Numbered from the stretch's first letter, positions 20,612 to 32,680 are shown. The stretch: DNA of 64,000 bases from Halichondria panicea (GCF_963675165.1 NC_087379.1:1492201-1556200), one strand, 5' to 3'. Numbers and translations: made by a program. The notes: generated by a model from the letters alone, not told the origin.

Positions 20612-20657
20612 ATAAATCAGTCGCCCTCTATAATGTTATAGAGGGCGACTGATTTAT
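20612..20657. repeat. Perfect 22-bp-arm palindrome
   Basis: ATAAATCAGTCGCCCTCTAT (arm start) and its exact complement face each other across a 2-nt gap. A second GCCGCCC/GGGCGGC pair lies just upstream (20564-20580). Confidence 0.8.
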
Positions 20658-20710
20658 GAAACAATATTTCTGCACGGTTTCTGTCGCTCAATCTGTTGAC
20701 AGCTAGTTGT

Positions 20711-20899
20711 GTTTGGTGTTTCTCTTTGATGGTTACTGGACCTAACCCTATCAGTACATAATACCCATACTATAGCTAGATCCACCTAGATCCAGTCATG
20801 TTTTACTGCTGAGTCAGCAATAGAACATGGCTGGATCTAGCTAGAATGGCTATTATGTGCTGATAGGGTTAGGTCCAATAACCATCACAGACACCAAAC
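20711..20899. mobile_element. Inverted-repeat (foldback) element, about 190 bp
   Basis: GTTTGGTGTTTCTCTTTGAT... and ...ATCACAGACACCAAAC are inverted copies sharing GGACCTAACCCTATCAG/CTGATAGGGTTAGGTCC. The inner arms share GGATCTAG-type sequence. No coding capacity; family not assigned. Confidence 0.75.
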
Positions 20900-20928
20900 T
20901 ATGGCGCTATATTAGTGCCATAATTCAA

Positions 20929-21150
20929 GGGGGGTATACTTTTTTGCATTAGGGGTATACTTTTTCATTAGGGGGTATACTTTTTTCATTAGGGGGTATA
21001 CTTTTTTTTATTAGGGGGGTATACTTTTTTCATTAGGGGTATACTTTTTTTTATTAGAGGGTATACTTTTTCATTAGGGTAGGCTCTTTTCATTAGGGGG
21101 TATACTTTTCATTAGGGTATACTCTTTTCATTAGGAGTACACTTTTTTTA
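20929..21150. repeat. GGGGTATACTTTTTTCATTA tandem repeat
   Basis: Ten or so imperfect 18-22 bp units of GGGGTATACTTTTTTCATTA type, differing in G-run and T-run length. Confidence 0.85.
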
Positions 21151-21766
21151 TTTTTTTCATGAGAGCAGTATAGGAGAACATTATTCAATTTTCACTGAAT
21201 AATGGAGCCCTTATTTATGGGCTCCTGATAAATTGATGACCATTCCCAGAAAATGTTTGACTTATTGATTGACCTTTGACCTGAACACAGAAGATATTCA
21301 GAGGAGGGTGGACAGGGTCAAAAGGTCACTAATGAATCATCACGTGAGCTTATGTTTTGTGCAGTAAATTTGCAAGTTGACTGCACATTGCGCCCTGATT
21401 CTTGTGATAAAGTAGCCCCTTCATGTTATTGCTGCTGCAAATTAGTTAACTTTTAGCTACTGCGCCCCTCCGGCTCCAGAGAAATCGTGCAGTGCCTAAA
21501 AGGGGTGACCTCTCATAAAGGTCGTAGTTCTGTCACGTCAAACTGACCTCTGACCTTTAGAGCTATATACCGTGCTGTACTATACTGTAGAGTGAATGTA
21601 TAGCTCAGCTATATCATCATCTAAGTATACTCTTGTTTCAAGAATGAAAAGGTGGCCTGCTGGCCGGCTAGAAAAGAGCTTGATAAAGTAGGTTCAAGGT
21701 TCAAGTATTTTAATAAAGACTACGTCACTATTAACTTTTGGCTTTGTGACCAACCTCCTCATACTA

Positions 21767-21883
21767 TAGCCTCGAGACCAGCCGTTTGTTATCCAGTAGC
21801 CTCGATTCAAGGCCGATTAAAATCGGCCTGGAATCGAGGCTAGTTATCCAAGTAGCGCTAATGAACGGCTGGTCTCGAGGCTA
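21767..21883. mobile_element. Nested hairpin elements (TAGCCTCGA family)
   Basis: The outer palindrome TAGCCTCGAGACCAGCCGTT ... AACGGCTGGTCTCGAGGCTA is interrupted by an inner 46-bp hairpin (21797-21842, TAGCCTCGATTCAAGGCC ... GGCCTGGAATCGAGGCTA). The inner copy is flanked by GTTATCCAG (21788-21796) and GTTATCCAA (21843-21851), a 9-bp duplication with one mismatch. Related hairpins have therefore inserted into one another. Confidence 0.88.
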
Positions 21884-22101
21884 TACCTATTGGTAAGGTA
21901 TTTAGCATGCGCTATGCGCTATGCATGGAATGTAAAGCACTATCTACATGTACTTAATCTTAATTGGTGAAGTTATAGATAGCTAGCTAGCTCTTGATCA
22001 TTATTTTATCCTTGCTTTAATATTCGATAGCTTGAATTTTATAACTGGATTGCCTATTCAGACTTCATTATTTTCTATTCACACAGTAAGTAACGAAGAC
22101 A

Positions 22102-23427
22102 ATGGCTGTAAATCCACAAGATTTCGAGCAATTCACTCTGAGACAAATTCACATCACTGAGAATGAGTTTGGACATGGTTCCTACGCTGTTGTCATGGAG
22201 CTAGAGTATCGAGGACTGAAATGTACCGGCAAGAAGCTTTACTGAGTTCTCTACGAGACTAGAATCGGGCATGCAGCACGAAGGTATTTGGAGGAGTGTC
22301 ACCTGCTCAGTCAAACTAGGCACCCTAACATTGTCCAGTTTCTGGGAGTCTGTTTTGAGGAAGGCTCTCAGTTCCCCATCCTAGTCATGCAGTTCCTTCC
22401 CACCAACTTGACCAGCTGTCTCGAGCGCTACGGTATTCTCCCCGATGAGATCAATTTCTCCATCCTCCATGACGTCTCACTGGGCCTGGTCTACCTCCAT
22501 GGCCAAACACCAGTCATTGTGCACAGAGACCTCTCAGCCAACAATGTCCTCTTGTCCACTAACATGACGGCCAAGATATCCGATCTGGGGGTTGCTCGTA
22601 TATTGAACCTCACCCCCTTTCAAGTGAGTCGAATGACGGAGACCCCTGGCACCCCAGCGTACATGCCCCCCGAAGTGATGGTTGCCAACCCCCACTACGA
22701 CACCAGTGTGGATGTGTTCTCCTTTGGGATCATGATGATTCACACCTTCACAGTAGAGTGGCCACTACCAAGTATCGGCCAGACACGAATCGATCCTGCT
22801 AATCCCAATGGTCTGATACCAGTGATGGAAGCTGAACGACGTGAAGAGTTCCTTCGAAAAATTCCCCCAGACCACCCTCTGATGGACCTCATCATGCGCT
22901 GTCTCAGCAACAACCCTCAGCAAAGGCCTAGAGCAGCAGAGATAGTGGGTCAGATGGTGGGTGTGGTACTTGAACACCCTCCCTCCTTTGAGAACAGAGT
23001 GGAGATACTCCAGCGAGTGAGTGCCCTACTGACAGAGAAGAGGGAGCTTGAGGAGGAGGTTGTGAGGAAGGACTCGGCAATCCAGGAGAAAGCAGGAGAG
23101 AACGAGGCACTGGCGGAGGAGAAAAGACGACGAGAGAAAGAAAGTGAAAGCATTGCTGAGCGTATGCAGTTGGTGCACTCAGTGGAAGCCTTTCAAAATC
23201 AAGCTATCATTGAAAACCAGTTGGATGGCAAACAGGAGCTAGAAACTCAATGTAAGCAACTCACTGAAGTGATGGAGCAACAAATTGAAGAAAAAAACTC
23301 TATTATCACTCTCAAAGATTCGATCATTTCCTCAAGGGACACTCATCTAGAGAAGAAAGAAGCCACCATTCAGAGTTTGAACGACCAACTCACTAAAATC
23401 AGAGACTACTTGACCAGCAAACCACAG
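22102..23427 (+). pseudogene. KK copy 2, kinase/coiled-coil exon (nonsense mutation)
   Basis: Near-identical copy of the KK1 first exon, with the same start and donor (23427, CCACAG followed by GTGAGC). Codon 48 is TGA at 22243-22245, where the other copies have CGA (arginine), a CpG-to-TpG change. The stop removes the protein after the ATP-site lysine. A downstream ATG at 22288 would give a kinase lacking the glycine loop and lysine 44. The coiled coil is a few residues shorter than in KK1. Its kelch exon (26863-27759) is open but lies beyond a 3.4-kb transposon-filled intron. Most likely inactive. Confidence 0.85.
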
Positions 23428-24722
23428 GTGAGCTCATCAATATTGTAAGTTCTCATATATTTAATAATTATGATAGTACAGTGACCGTCTTTTAAATTAT
23501 CGTCACCGTATTAAAATGCCAAGTCTAAAGCTTCTGTTCCAATTGATCGCTGAGTACATTCCGGCAATGAGGCACTAATGAATGACATACATTAATTTTT
23601 TGCAGTGCCTCAGTAATTATGTGCGAATGCCCAGCGAGGTATGCTGTAGTGTGTTTGTATGTGTGTGTGTCTGTCTGTCTGTGTGACTGCTATAGTGGCT
23701 CAATGCTGAATGAGTACAAGCAAGAGTTTCCGTGGTGCTTTCATTAGAAGGGAGTTGTCTTTTATTATAACTTGACCTCATTCACCACTCATGCAATAAC
23801 TAGAGCACTAAAGTGCAAACCCTCGGCTAGTGACATGATTACCAAAGAAACTAGAAGAACTAGGTAGTGACTGAGCTGTCTAGCACAGCTAGACTACAGA
23901 GAGAGAGATATGCTGAAACATTTGAGAACAGAGTTTTAGTGGTACATAGATATATGCACTGTGGACTACGATCACAGCAAAGAAGCCTGGAGTCTCAGAG
24001 AAGTATGGCTCCTGGAGTAGGATCCCAGAGTCAGCTAACAGAGACAACATCCAGTCACAATTCTAGCTTTCTATTGTAGTGACCCTTTTCCATTGTTCCT
24101 GGTACGGGATCACTTCATCTGCAAGTAATAAAGGCCACAGTGTAGCTAGCTCAACGTGCAAGTTCAAGCTTCTTAGCTTTTATTTGACAACGAAGCTTTA
24201 AAATCAAAATCTGCCACTATTAAAACTAATAACTTGTTGTGTGAAGGCTATCTGTGTTGTAAACGCAGCGCCATGACACCCAGGTGAGTAGATTCACCTG
24301 TCACAAATAGAGCACTAAAGTGCAAACCCTCGGCTTGTGACATGATTATAAAGAAACCAGTAGAGTAATATATTAAACGCAGTGCATGTAGTGATGATGA
24401 CTGAGCTGTCTAGTACAGCAACTCAGGAGCAATAAAACTAAACCAGACTAGAGGCATGCTGTGAGAACAGAGTACTAAAAACAGTGGTAATGAGGCATGC
24501 ACAGTAGACTAGGATCACAGCAAAGATTCCTGGAGTCTCAGAGAAGTATGATATGACTCCTGGGATCCTGGAGTCAGCTAACAGAGCAACAAACAAGTCA
24601 CAATCCATTGTAGTGCCGACCCTTTTCCACTGTTTTTGGTACGGGATCACTTCAGCTGTAAATACGGCGGGTATCTCGAATAAAGGCCGCGTGTAGTTAG
24701 CTAGCTAGCTGCCGCGCCAACG

Positions 24723-25159
24723 CGAGGGGTCCGACACTGTAATTTTTAGCGTACAAGATTTCAAAATCTCAAGATTTCAAAATCTCGAGATTTCAGAGAT
24801 TTCACAAAGATTTCACAGATTTCACAGAGCATCACTGGGGTTGAAGATTGAAAGCTCTACCGTCATTCAACATGCACTTGCACTAGTCATGCACCTCGGT
24901 CATGGATGCACTAGCAATTGCACTATAGCACTTGCACTGTGAGCAGATGCAATCAAGGCACAGATGGGCGTGCCCGTCCACCTTTTTGTAGGCAGGCCAC
25001 GCCCATTTAGTCAAGGCATGACACTGAGATTACAATAAGATTACGGAAAATGAGGTCAAAGGTGGAGATTTCAGAGATTTCAAGATTTCGGGATTTCATG
25101 AGATTTCAAAAGATTTCAAAAGTAAGTGTACAAGATTTCACAGAGTGTCGGACCCCTCG
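24723..25159. mobile_element. 437-bp element, 16-bp TIR, 9-bp target duplication
   Basis: Perfect terminal repeats CGAGGGGTCCGACACT (24723-24738) and AGTGTCGGACCCCTCG (25144-25159). Exact 9-bp flanks GCGCCAACG at 24714-24722 and 25160-25168. The interior next to both ends is made of GATTTCA-like repeats. Duplication length fits Mutator-like elements; no transposase is present. Confidence 0.9.
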
Positions 25160-25194
25160 GCGCCAACGTGAAAGTTCAAGCTTCTTAGTTTATG

Positions 25195-26571
25195 CATAGA
25201 TATAAGAAGGGAGAGGGATGGGAAACGGAGCACGTGCGCACAATCACTTCTGTGTAATACCAAAAGTTGATCCGCGTTTCACCTCTAGACACCCCGCCAA
25301 CCCAGCGGGAAATGTCAAAGCTCCCCACTGGGACTCTTAGTCCTGTACTGAGCATCCACGCCTACTGTGCATCATAATTATAGTGTATCTCACCAAGAGC
25401 TTGAACACTTTCAAAGGCAGTTTTTTGAGTGTTGTATTATCGTTTCGGCTCTATCTAGTGGCTTTGTGTACCTTCTACAAGGAGAGGCTGTGACTACAGC
25501 CCAAAATATTAATGATTCCCTCTTTCTTAAGTAGCTAGCTGGGCATTGTATGCAAGTAAAATCAAAGCCACTTGGCTTTAGGTTGGTAAGTAATGTTCAT
25601 TTTTGTCTTAGTAGCTAAGCTGGTTTTTAAAAGCACACTTTTTGTGTACCCATTTAGAAAGTTACATCAATGATTGAATCATAGATTGAAGAGTTAGAGG
25701 GATAGGAAACAGTTTGTATCTCGAGTAACATCCGCGCTACGCTGCGGTTTCATCGAGGCCATCACAACAATATCTATTTCTACACTCAGTGCATAATAAA
25801 CTACAAGTAACTGTGCTTAGTCCGTGCAACTCACTTATATTTCAAGGTCTATACCTATGTAGTAGTCATAACCAGCACGCTTACACGTTATATGTTCCAA
25901 TAGCTCTAAAACAGCCTTGGGAACATATAACTTTATTGGAAAGTCTCTTTTTACTGGGTGTGGTCAGACATTAGCAAGTACTACACGTGGCTCATGGACT
26001 AGGCGTGTTATAAATTGCTGAAAGAGATAATGTCTCAAGGAAACACAGCTTTGGGAGTTACCCGGCAAAATGTGCTTAATAGCCTCGTAACGCGGATATT
26101 TTTCGAGGCTCCACTGCAGATTCAATGTAAAATCATCACGTGCACCACTCCGTTTCCTATCCCTCTAACTCCTCAATCTATGATTGAATGTAGGTAAATG
26201 TCTCTTTGTATTCATTGATAGTTGGTTCATCGTATCGGCACAGTAATTTACGACAGAACTTTGCTACATTTCCATAATTCTCTATCATGTCTGTGACTGT
26301 ACTGGAATACTCAACGGTACAGACAGAGCTCCTCTCAAGAATTTGCCTGTTCATGCAAGCTGCTTTTTACTGCTTGGAGGGGTCTCACTAACTATTGCTG
26401 CTACCTTGTTGTGACTGTTCCACTAGCCATTGCTAATACATGGAGCTCAGTAGCGCTAGTTTATAGCCTAAAAGCATGGGCTGGAGGAAATAAAGAAGAA
26501 AACATTGACCGAAACGCGGATCGTCAATGCTATTTACGTAATGTTTCCCATCCCTCTACCTTATATCTATG
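25195..26571. mobile_element. 1.38-kb TIR element with 7-bp target duplication (outer)
   Basis: Ends CATAGATATAAG...GAGGGATGGGAAAC and the complement near 26543-26571. GTTTATG flanks at 25188-25194 and 26572-26578. Subterminal GATCCGCGTTTC also occurs inverted at 26507-26525. It contains a second member of the same family. No recognisable transposase. Confidence 0.8.
25680..26182. mobile_element. 503-bp TIR element nested in its relative
   Basis: Ends CATAGATTGAAGAGTTAGAG... and ...CTAACTCCTCAATCTATG with ATTGAAT flanks at 25673-25679 and 26183-26189. The termini resemble those of the enclosing element, so one family member inserted into another. Non-coding. Confidence 0.82.
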
Positions 26572-26862
26572 GTTTATGCTCGCTTTTATTCGACAACAAA
26601 GCTCTAACATCGAAATCTACTATTGATAACTTATTGTGTGAAGGCTATCCATGCTATAAACGCAGTGCTGTGGCAGCCAGGTGAGCAGACCCTGAAATTA
26701 CAAACAGACAAACAAACAGACAAACCAAACGACTACTATACCCGTGGCCGCCCACGCGCGCCTCGGGTAATAATACTTACCATCTGATTTTAGCAGTATA
26801 TACATTCCAAATGCTCCTTATTACATGCAACACACAAGTTATTGACTCTCTGTATTCTCCAG

Positions 26863-27759
26863 TCCCTACAGGTTCAGTTGTCCTATAGTCAGTGCTCTGA
26901 GGCTCCAGTGAAGATGTATGGTGGACAAGCAGTAACCATCAATGGCAAGGTCTACTATGGTGGAGGAGGCTGTGTTTACAATGTTGACTTGTACCGTGTC
27001 CACTGTTACGATCCGCCACAAGACGTTTGGTCAACTTTGCCCAGACTTCCTGTACGATGGTTTGGTCTGGGAGAGGTCAAAGGTGAACTGGTAGCAGTTG
27101 GCGGTATGGATTCATCCTCTAGATCCAATGCGGTACATGTGTTTAACAAAGGAAGGAACTGGAAACGGACGATCCCACCCATGCCCACAGCGAGGGATTC
27201 ACCAGCAGTCGTTAGTCTCCCAACACATCTGGTCGTAGCAGGAGGTATGGGCTCTAGTGGCTACACTGATAATGTTGAGATTTACGACATCAGCACCTCC
27301 CAGTGGAGTGAGACAGACAGACTACCGTATGCTTGTGCTGGCCAAAGAGGAATTGTCTACAACAGCACAGTGTACCTAATGGGGGGATTTGACGACAATA
27401 ATCTAAACAAGGTGTGTGCTGCTCAAGTCGACAAACTGAGTGCCAACAAAGCCGACTCTGTCTGGAATACAATATCCAACACACCGTCTCACCGGCCCTC
27501 CCCTGTAACGATATCCGACACCCCCACCCCCTTCGCTATTGGTGGAGTGGATATTGAAAGAAACCCCACTCAAAGGATCTACGCCTACTCATCCTCGATG
27601 GACTCTTGGCTCTACGTTGGGGATCTACCATCTCCTATAGCATACGCTGCCACTGTGTCACTGTCTCCAACACAGTGTTTTGTGATCGGGGGATGGAACA
27701 AAGAAATAGAGAGACAATCAACTGTGTATAAAATTAGTATCACAGCAACTATTTCTTGA
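26863..27759 (+). pseudogene. KK copy 2, kelch exon
   Basis: Open 298-codon kelch exon with the same acceptor (CTCCAG) and tail (YKISITATIS) as KK1. It lacks a few residues of KK1 (for example the repeated SERED segment). Its kinase exon carries a nonsense codon, so it is listed as part of a pseudogene. An alternative is expression of the kelch part alone from an internal promoter; nothing in the sequence shows that. Confidence 0.75.
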
Positions 27760-28049
27760 GTATTTTATGGCTCAAAATTAATGTTCATGATAATTATTTT
27801 CTTGAGTTGAGTGACATGTAACCGATGAGATATATTTTGGCTCGAGAGCCCACAGAACAAATTGCGTTTCAATGTCAGGAAACCACACATACCAAGCTAG
27901 AGCTTTAATTTGCATGGGAAATACCAATGCGTGAGAGTGTATCCCAGTTTCAATTTTCGCTTTAATTAATTTTTGTATTAATAAGTTCTCATGAAACAAT
28001 AATACAAGAATATGTAGAAAGAGCCATTGGTACACTTCAGATAATTAAT

Positions 28050-28138
28050 CAGGTTAATAATGGTTTGTGCTTTTGAAAGCACTGAAATAATGGTCTATCA
28101 CGCTTCACAATAAAACTAATAGTTCTCTTAGCATAGAG
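28050..28138 (-). pseudogene. DCPS last-exon fragment, copy 2, left part
   Basis: Matches the C-terminal DCPS coding end (18478-18542 and 34955-35026), then breaks at GCATAGAG where a CCGG and the Ginger1 element begin. The remainder of this exon resumes at 34004 after the insertions. Confidence 0.85.
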
Positions 28139-28142
28139 CCGG

Positions 28143-29499
28143 TGTCATAAAATTTTGGGCCCCCCCCATGTTTAGCCCCCCCCGGGCCTAGAATTTTAAA
28201 ATTTTGGGCCCCCCGGGCCTAGAATGTTAACATTTTAGGCCCCCTAGGGGTCCAATCTGTTAAAATTCTAGGCCTCCAACTGTGAGATTAGGCCCCCCTC
28301 TTTTCTGCACAATAGAACCATAGATAAACGAACAGAAATCTTTATCTATGATAGAACGAAGTCAAAGAATTATGGTAAGGTTAGCTCTATTAGTTACAAA
28401 GCATCAAAGAGACTGCATGCATGCAAAGACTCTGTATCAAAGTAGCAAAATTGTTTGCATTATTATTCTATCATGGAATTCAAAGTGAAGGAAGATTTAC
28501 CTTTCAAGTTACTCTAGCCTCGAGTTACTCATACCTATAAGAGTTAAATGCTTTGATGCAGCTCTGCAATGTTGGATCTGCCTGTAAGACAATCGATGTT
28601 GTGCATAGCTATCGCCATATTTGCAACTTTTTTTGTGCTTACTTTCTCAGCCAAATTTCAAGACAAAACATGGCGGCGTTATCCCCAAGCGGCTGGTCGC
28701 CAAAGGAGGCAAAATTTTGTGAATTCACAATAATTATAAAGTATAAAGCACACAATTTTCAGTGCAAAGACAACAATACATATCTTCCTCCATGTTTTCC
28801 TACATAGAAGATGTAAATTGTTGTGGGGATGCTCCAATAGCATCACTGGCTCAGCTCTCAAGTAATGTGGAATCATAGATATAGAAGTCAAGAGAGAAAC
28901 TATAGTGGAATCACAGTACATGTACATGCAAACAAGTGAGCCCGCCCACTTATTACAAGGGCGCTTCTCTCATATGCCCTTGCTATATAAACTAAGTTTC
29001 TTGTGTAAAGCTGTTTTTGTTCATTGTTTGAAGATTATAGCATGCAGTAGTGTCAGGCTTGATAAGCCTTTTGGAACTTAGTAACCCAGCTCAGAAGCAG
29101 CAACCTTAAAATCCGGGATATCTGAGGTGAATAGCAGTTTCCTTTCGGGACAAGGGTAATCTTGGACAGTCCTGACCAATTCGGGACAGTTGGCACCTAT
29201 GTGCTTCGTGCTGCATATGACATGGTGCAGTGTGATGGCTGTGAGACCAGTGGTACTACTGTACATGCATGAAATGTGTGTGTGTGAGGAGAACTGAATT
29301 CAGTAACTGGCACTGCATGCATAGACTGTGAAGACCATAGAAGACTGTATTGGTGTATTTTGAGAATGCACTGTCACATAATGTTACTGCTGTTGTGCTG
29401 TTAATGGGGGGCCTAAAATTTTAAGAGGGGGCCTAAAATGTTAAAATTCTAGGCCCGGGGGGGGGCCCAATCTCATGGGGGGCCTAAAATTTTATGACA
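28143..29499 (+). mobile_element. Ginger1-type transposon A, internally deleted
   Basis: Left end TGTCATAAAATTTTGGGCCC after CCGG (28139-28142); right end GGCCTAAAATTTTATGACA before CCGG (29500-29503). It keeps a degraded first exon (28472-28586, matching 32619-32454 of element B) and a degraded PHD-finger stretch (29217-29260, DMVQCDGC) but lacks the integrase and protease. It reads on the plus strand, opposite to element B. Non-autonomous. Confidence 0.85.
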
Positions 29500-30639
29500 C
29501 CGGTGTCATAAAATTTTAGGCCCCCCATGAGATTGGCCCCCCCCCCCCCCGGCCTAGAATTTTAAAATTCTGGGCCCCCTCTTAAAAGTTTAGGCCCCCC
29601 CTATTAAAAGTATCTCAGCGGTTATTATGATACATCTCAAAACTTGAACAAGTACAACAACAGAAAAACTAGCTATCTATTTGCAGTCTATTTGCAGTCT
29701 TTACAGTGCCAGTCACTGAATGGAGCTTTCTTTATACGTGCACACTTCATGTGGTACCTGTCGCAGCCATCACACTGCACCATGTCGTTCCACGAGTCAG
29801 GCCTTATGCACTGGTAGCACGAAGCTACTACAGATACCCACACTATCTCACTTCGAGGGGTCTCCTGCCTTGATTTTGGGAACCTTGATAGTTTCTTCTT
29901 TTCAAAGCACCTTACCAAATGCCGTCTGAGTTTTTGCTGGTCCAGTGTCAGCGTGTTTAAAGAGTCTCCAACTAAGAGGTGGTACGCCCATGCAATAGCA
30001 AATAAGCCACAGTCATATGACTCTTGTTGTTGTTGGACAGGCGGACACTCTGCCAGTAAACCAATTTCTTGACGTTGTGGTGGACTAAGTGTTGGATGGT
30101 AGAGCTGGAGTAGTTGATTTTCTACAGATCTAGGAAATTCCTTAGTGCCTGTCTGCAGGCTGTCATACACATAGACACTGCCTTCAATACAACTTGTCAG
30201 GATCCAGTGATGACGTTCTGGCACAAACAGTATCTGCACTCCTAATATATAATAAAAAGAATTGTTTCATAATCTTGAGATAGTTACATAACTCACCTTG
30301 AACCCTCGTGCGCTTGTCCAAATCAATTGGGCGAAAACCAAGACGAAACTGCACTTTAAGTGACGATTGCAACCCAGATGTTTTGGAGAATTGGCCACTT
30401 AAAAGCATCATTGCAGCATCCACATGCTTGTCAGACAGCATGCCTGTTGGGGCGAGTAGTATCTCTCTGTCATGTGCCGTGAGAGAGAGCTCATTGACCC
30501 ACTGTACTTCGATCTATGATAAGGTAAGAATAGTACAGTAAAGGTACAGTAACAGACAAAAGATAATTGATTGAGACACAACACTCACTTTCTTGAAAAC
30601 ATCCTTAGTCTTACATTTGTTTGACTTAGGGTCTCTCTT

Positions 30640-30935
30640 TGGTGGCTGTGGGTCCTCTTTCTTTGGGTCGTCTTTCTTTGGTGGCTGTTGGTCGTCTCTC
30701 TCTGGTGGCTGTGGGTCGTCTCCCTTTGGTGGCTGTGGGTCGTCTCCCTTTGGTGGCTGTGGGTCGTCTCTCTCTGGTGGCTGTTGGTCGTCTCTCTCTG
30801 GTGGCTGTTGGTCGTCTCTCTCTGGTGGCTGTTGGTCGTCTCTCTCTGGTGGCTGTTGGTCGTCTCTCTCTGGTGGCTGTTGGTCGTCTCTCTCTGGTGG
30901 CCGATCGCCTTCTGGTGGCTGTTTATTGTCTCTAG
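30640..30935 (-). repeat. 24-bp coding minisatellite (PPERDDQQ units)
   Basis: About 11-12 tandem copies of GGTGGCTGTTGGTCGTCTCT(CTCT), plus-strand orientation, coding PPERDDQQ on the minus strand. It links integrase and protease parts of the Ginger1 protein. Near-identical units suggest recent expansion. Confidence 0.92.
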
Positions 30936-32120
30936 ACAAGCTCCTTTCATTAAACAACTTCAGCCGACAGACATTTGCCTTCTTCTTGAGTATTTGACCA
31001 GAAAGGTTTTTTAGCTCATATAAGCCCTTACCTATATATACATATAATATATATATAATTATATATATAGTGCATGTGAATTCATTTTAGCTGTATAACA
31101 TACAGGCTGTATAGATATAACTATTATCACTAAAATAATAATAATAACTTACCTAAATCTCGGTTGATGAAATATGGCCCTAGCCATCTTGAGTCCAGTT
31201 TTCCTCCCTTCCTCTGCTTTTGAGCAGTATTCTCCAGCAAAACCTTCATACCCACGCTAAGTGTGCTGACTTGCTGGTGTTTTCTGTCATACGTTTCTTT
31301 TTGTTTGCCTTGTGCTGACTTGATGTTGGCTTCAGCTGTTGTGAACATTCTTCACGGCTCTTCAAAAGATGCTCAATAACTTCTTCTGGGGTTCTTTCTT
31401 CAGGCTGACCGGGCAGTAGCTCACTATCAATCGGCAAACGCATCTCAGCTTGGAAGAGCATGAAGTAAGGAGAATGCTTAATCGATGCCTGACGTGATGC
31501 CCTATACCCCATGAGAATCGTGTTGATCTTCTCGTCCCAGTTATCTTGGTTGTCATTCACAGTCTTAGCCAAACACCTAGAAAGAGTCTGGTTAAACCGC
31601 TCAGTTAATCCATTTGTCTGAGGGTGGTAAGCGCTAGTGATTCTATGCTGGGTGTTGGTTTTCTGGTACAACTGGGCTGAGAGTGAGTTGACGAATTCCC
31701 GACCCTGGTCAGTGACAATGACTTCTGCACAGCCCATTCTGCACATAACCTATTAAGAGAGATTGATTTGCTGTAAATGATGTGCATAATAATTATTGCT
31801 ATAGTGCACTTACAGAGTAAAGGAATTTAGCTACTCCATGTGCTGTCTTGTCTGGTAGTGGGGCTGCTTCCGCCCACTTGCTGAAATAGTCAGTGAGCGT
31901 TATGACATACTTATTGCCCCTGGGTGTCTCTGTCAGAGGGCCAATCAAATCCATCCCAACTGTATGCCAAACCTTTGGTGTCACTGGTATTGGGTGGAGA
32001 GTCGATGCTGGTTTTAGTAGTCTAGGATTGGTACACTGGCACTTGGTACATGTTTTCACCTATAAGAAATAAGTAGATCATGCAAATACACTAAAAGAAA
32101 TACTATAGTAAAGTCCGGCT

Positions 32121-32178
32121 TAGCCTCGATTCAAGGCCGATTAAAATACGTATTTTAATCGGCCTGGAATCGAGGCTA
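32121..32178. mobile_element. 58-bp hairpin element inside Ginger1
   Basis: TAGCCTCGATTCAAGGCCGA ... TCGGCCTGGAATCGAGGCTA, fully palindromic around ATACGTAT. Exact 9-bp flanks AGTCCGGCT at 32112-32120 and 32179-32187. It lies in a Ginger1 intron. Confidence 0.95.
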
Positions 32179-32680
32179 AGTCCGGCTTCACTTACATATT
32201 CTTTGACTTCATTTGTTTGACCAGGCCAGTAATACTTGGCTGTGATCATGTCCAATGTTCTGTTGACTCCCATATGACTTGGATCATGGATTACTCCTAT
32301 AATCCTTTTCCTCTGCTCCTTGTCTTCCACAACAAGCCTCTTCTCATCACCTTTTTTGAAAATGTAATACTGCATGTAACAGTATGTAGACACAAATATA
32401 TAGCGATAACTATATGTATAATATCTAGGTAATTTATGGCAACTGTCTCTTACGGGTAGATCCAACATAGTACAATTCTCCATCCACTGCATCAAAGCAT
32501 TTAACTCTCCGCCTCAGGGAACGCTTGTCTTCTTTACTAAAGGATGAAGGGTACTCGTTCCTGCTTATGAGAGCATGAATAACTTCAAAGGTAAATCTTC
32601 CTTCACTTTTGGATTCCATGGTAGATTTAGTAACATGCCTGCTAACATATTTGCTACTTTTATACACTCTCTGACAGGAT

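Larger units (their letters stand above)
23798..26700. repeat. Two copies of a roughly 510-bp dispersed repeat, second one interrupted
   Basis: AGAGCACTAAAGTGCAAACC begins both copies, at 23798 and 24308. Each runs through GGTACGGGATCACTTCA, AAGTTCAAGCTTCTTAG and TTGTGTGAAGGCTATC. Copy 2 is split by the elements at 24723-25159 and 25195-26571 and resumes at 26579. All of it lies inside the intron of KK copy 2 and is absent from the KK1 intron. The type is unknown; no coding region is seen. Confidence 0.75.
29688..32619 (-). pseudogene. Ginger1 transposase: integrase - Ulp1 protease - PHD finger
   Basis: Exons, minus strand: 32619-32454 (MESKSEGRF), about 32363-32195 (H2C2 finger start), 32059-31814 (zinc Cys pair, first catalytic Asp in GMDLIGP), 31749-31153 (second Asp in VTDQGREF, Glu in NGLTERFNQ, then GPY/F motif RWLGPYF), 31031-30589 (completes the GPY module, then PPERDDQQ repeats), 30513-30297, and 30241-29688. 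The last holds a C48/Ulp1 triad (RHHWIL, VYDSL, SYDCGLF) and a C-terminal PHD finger (CYQC...CDGC...HMKC...WHCKDC). One base is missing near 31345, so the frame shifts between the DDE core and the GPY part. The exon 1/2 phase also does not fit. Probably inactive. Confidence 0.82.

Noticed and set aside
22288-23427. KK2 as a functional kinase starting at the internal ATG
   Set aside because: It would lack the glycine loop and ATP-site lysine, so it could not be an ordinary active kinase.
30640-30935. 24-bp repeats as a CRISPR array or promoter array
   Set aside because: They keep one open frame (PPERDDQQ) within a transposase exon and have no spacers.
31153-32059. Integrase as part of a Gypsy LTR retrotransposon or endogenous retrovirus
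   Set aside because: No reverse transcriptase, RNase H, gag or LTRs between the ends; terminal inverted repeats with CCGG duplications and a Ulp1 domain fit Ginger1.
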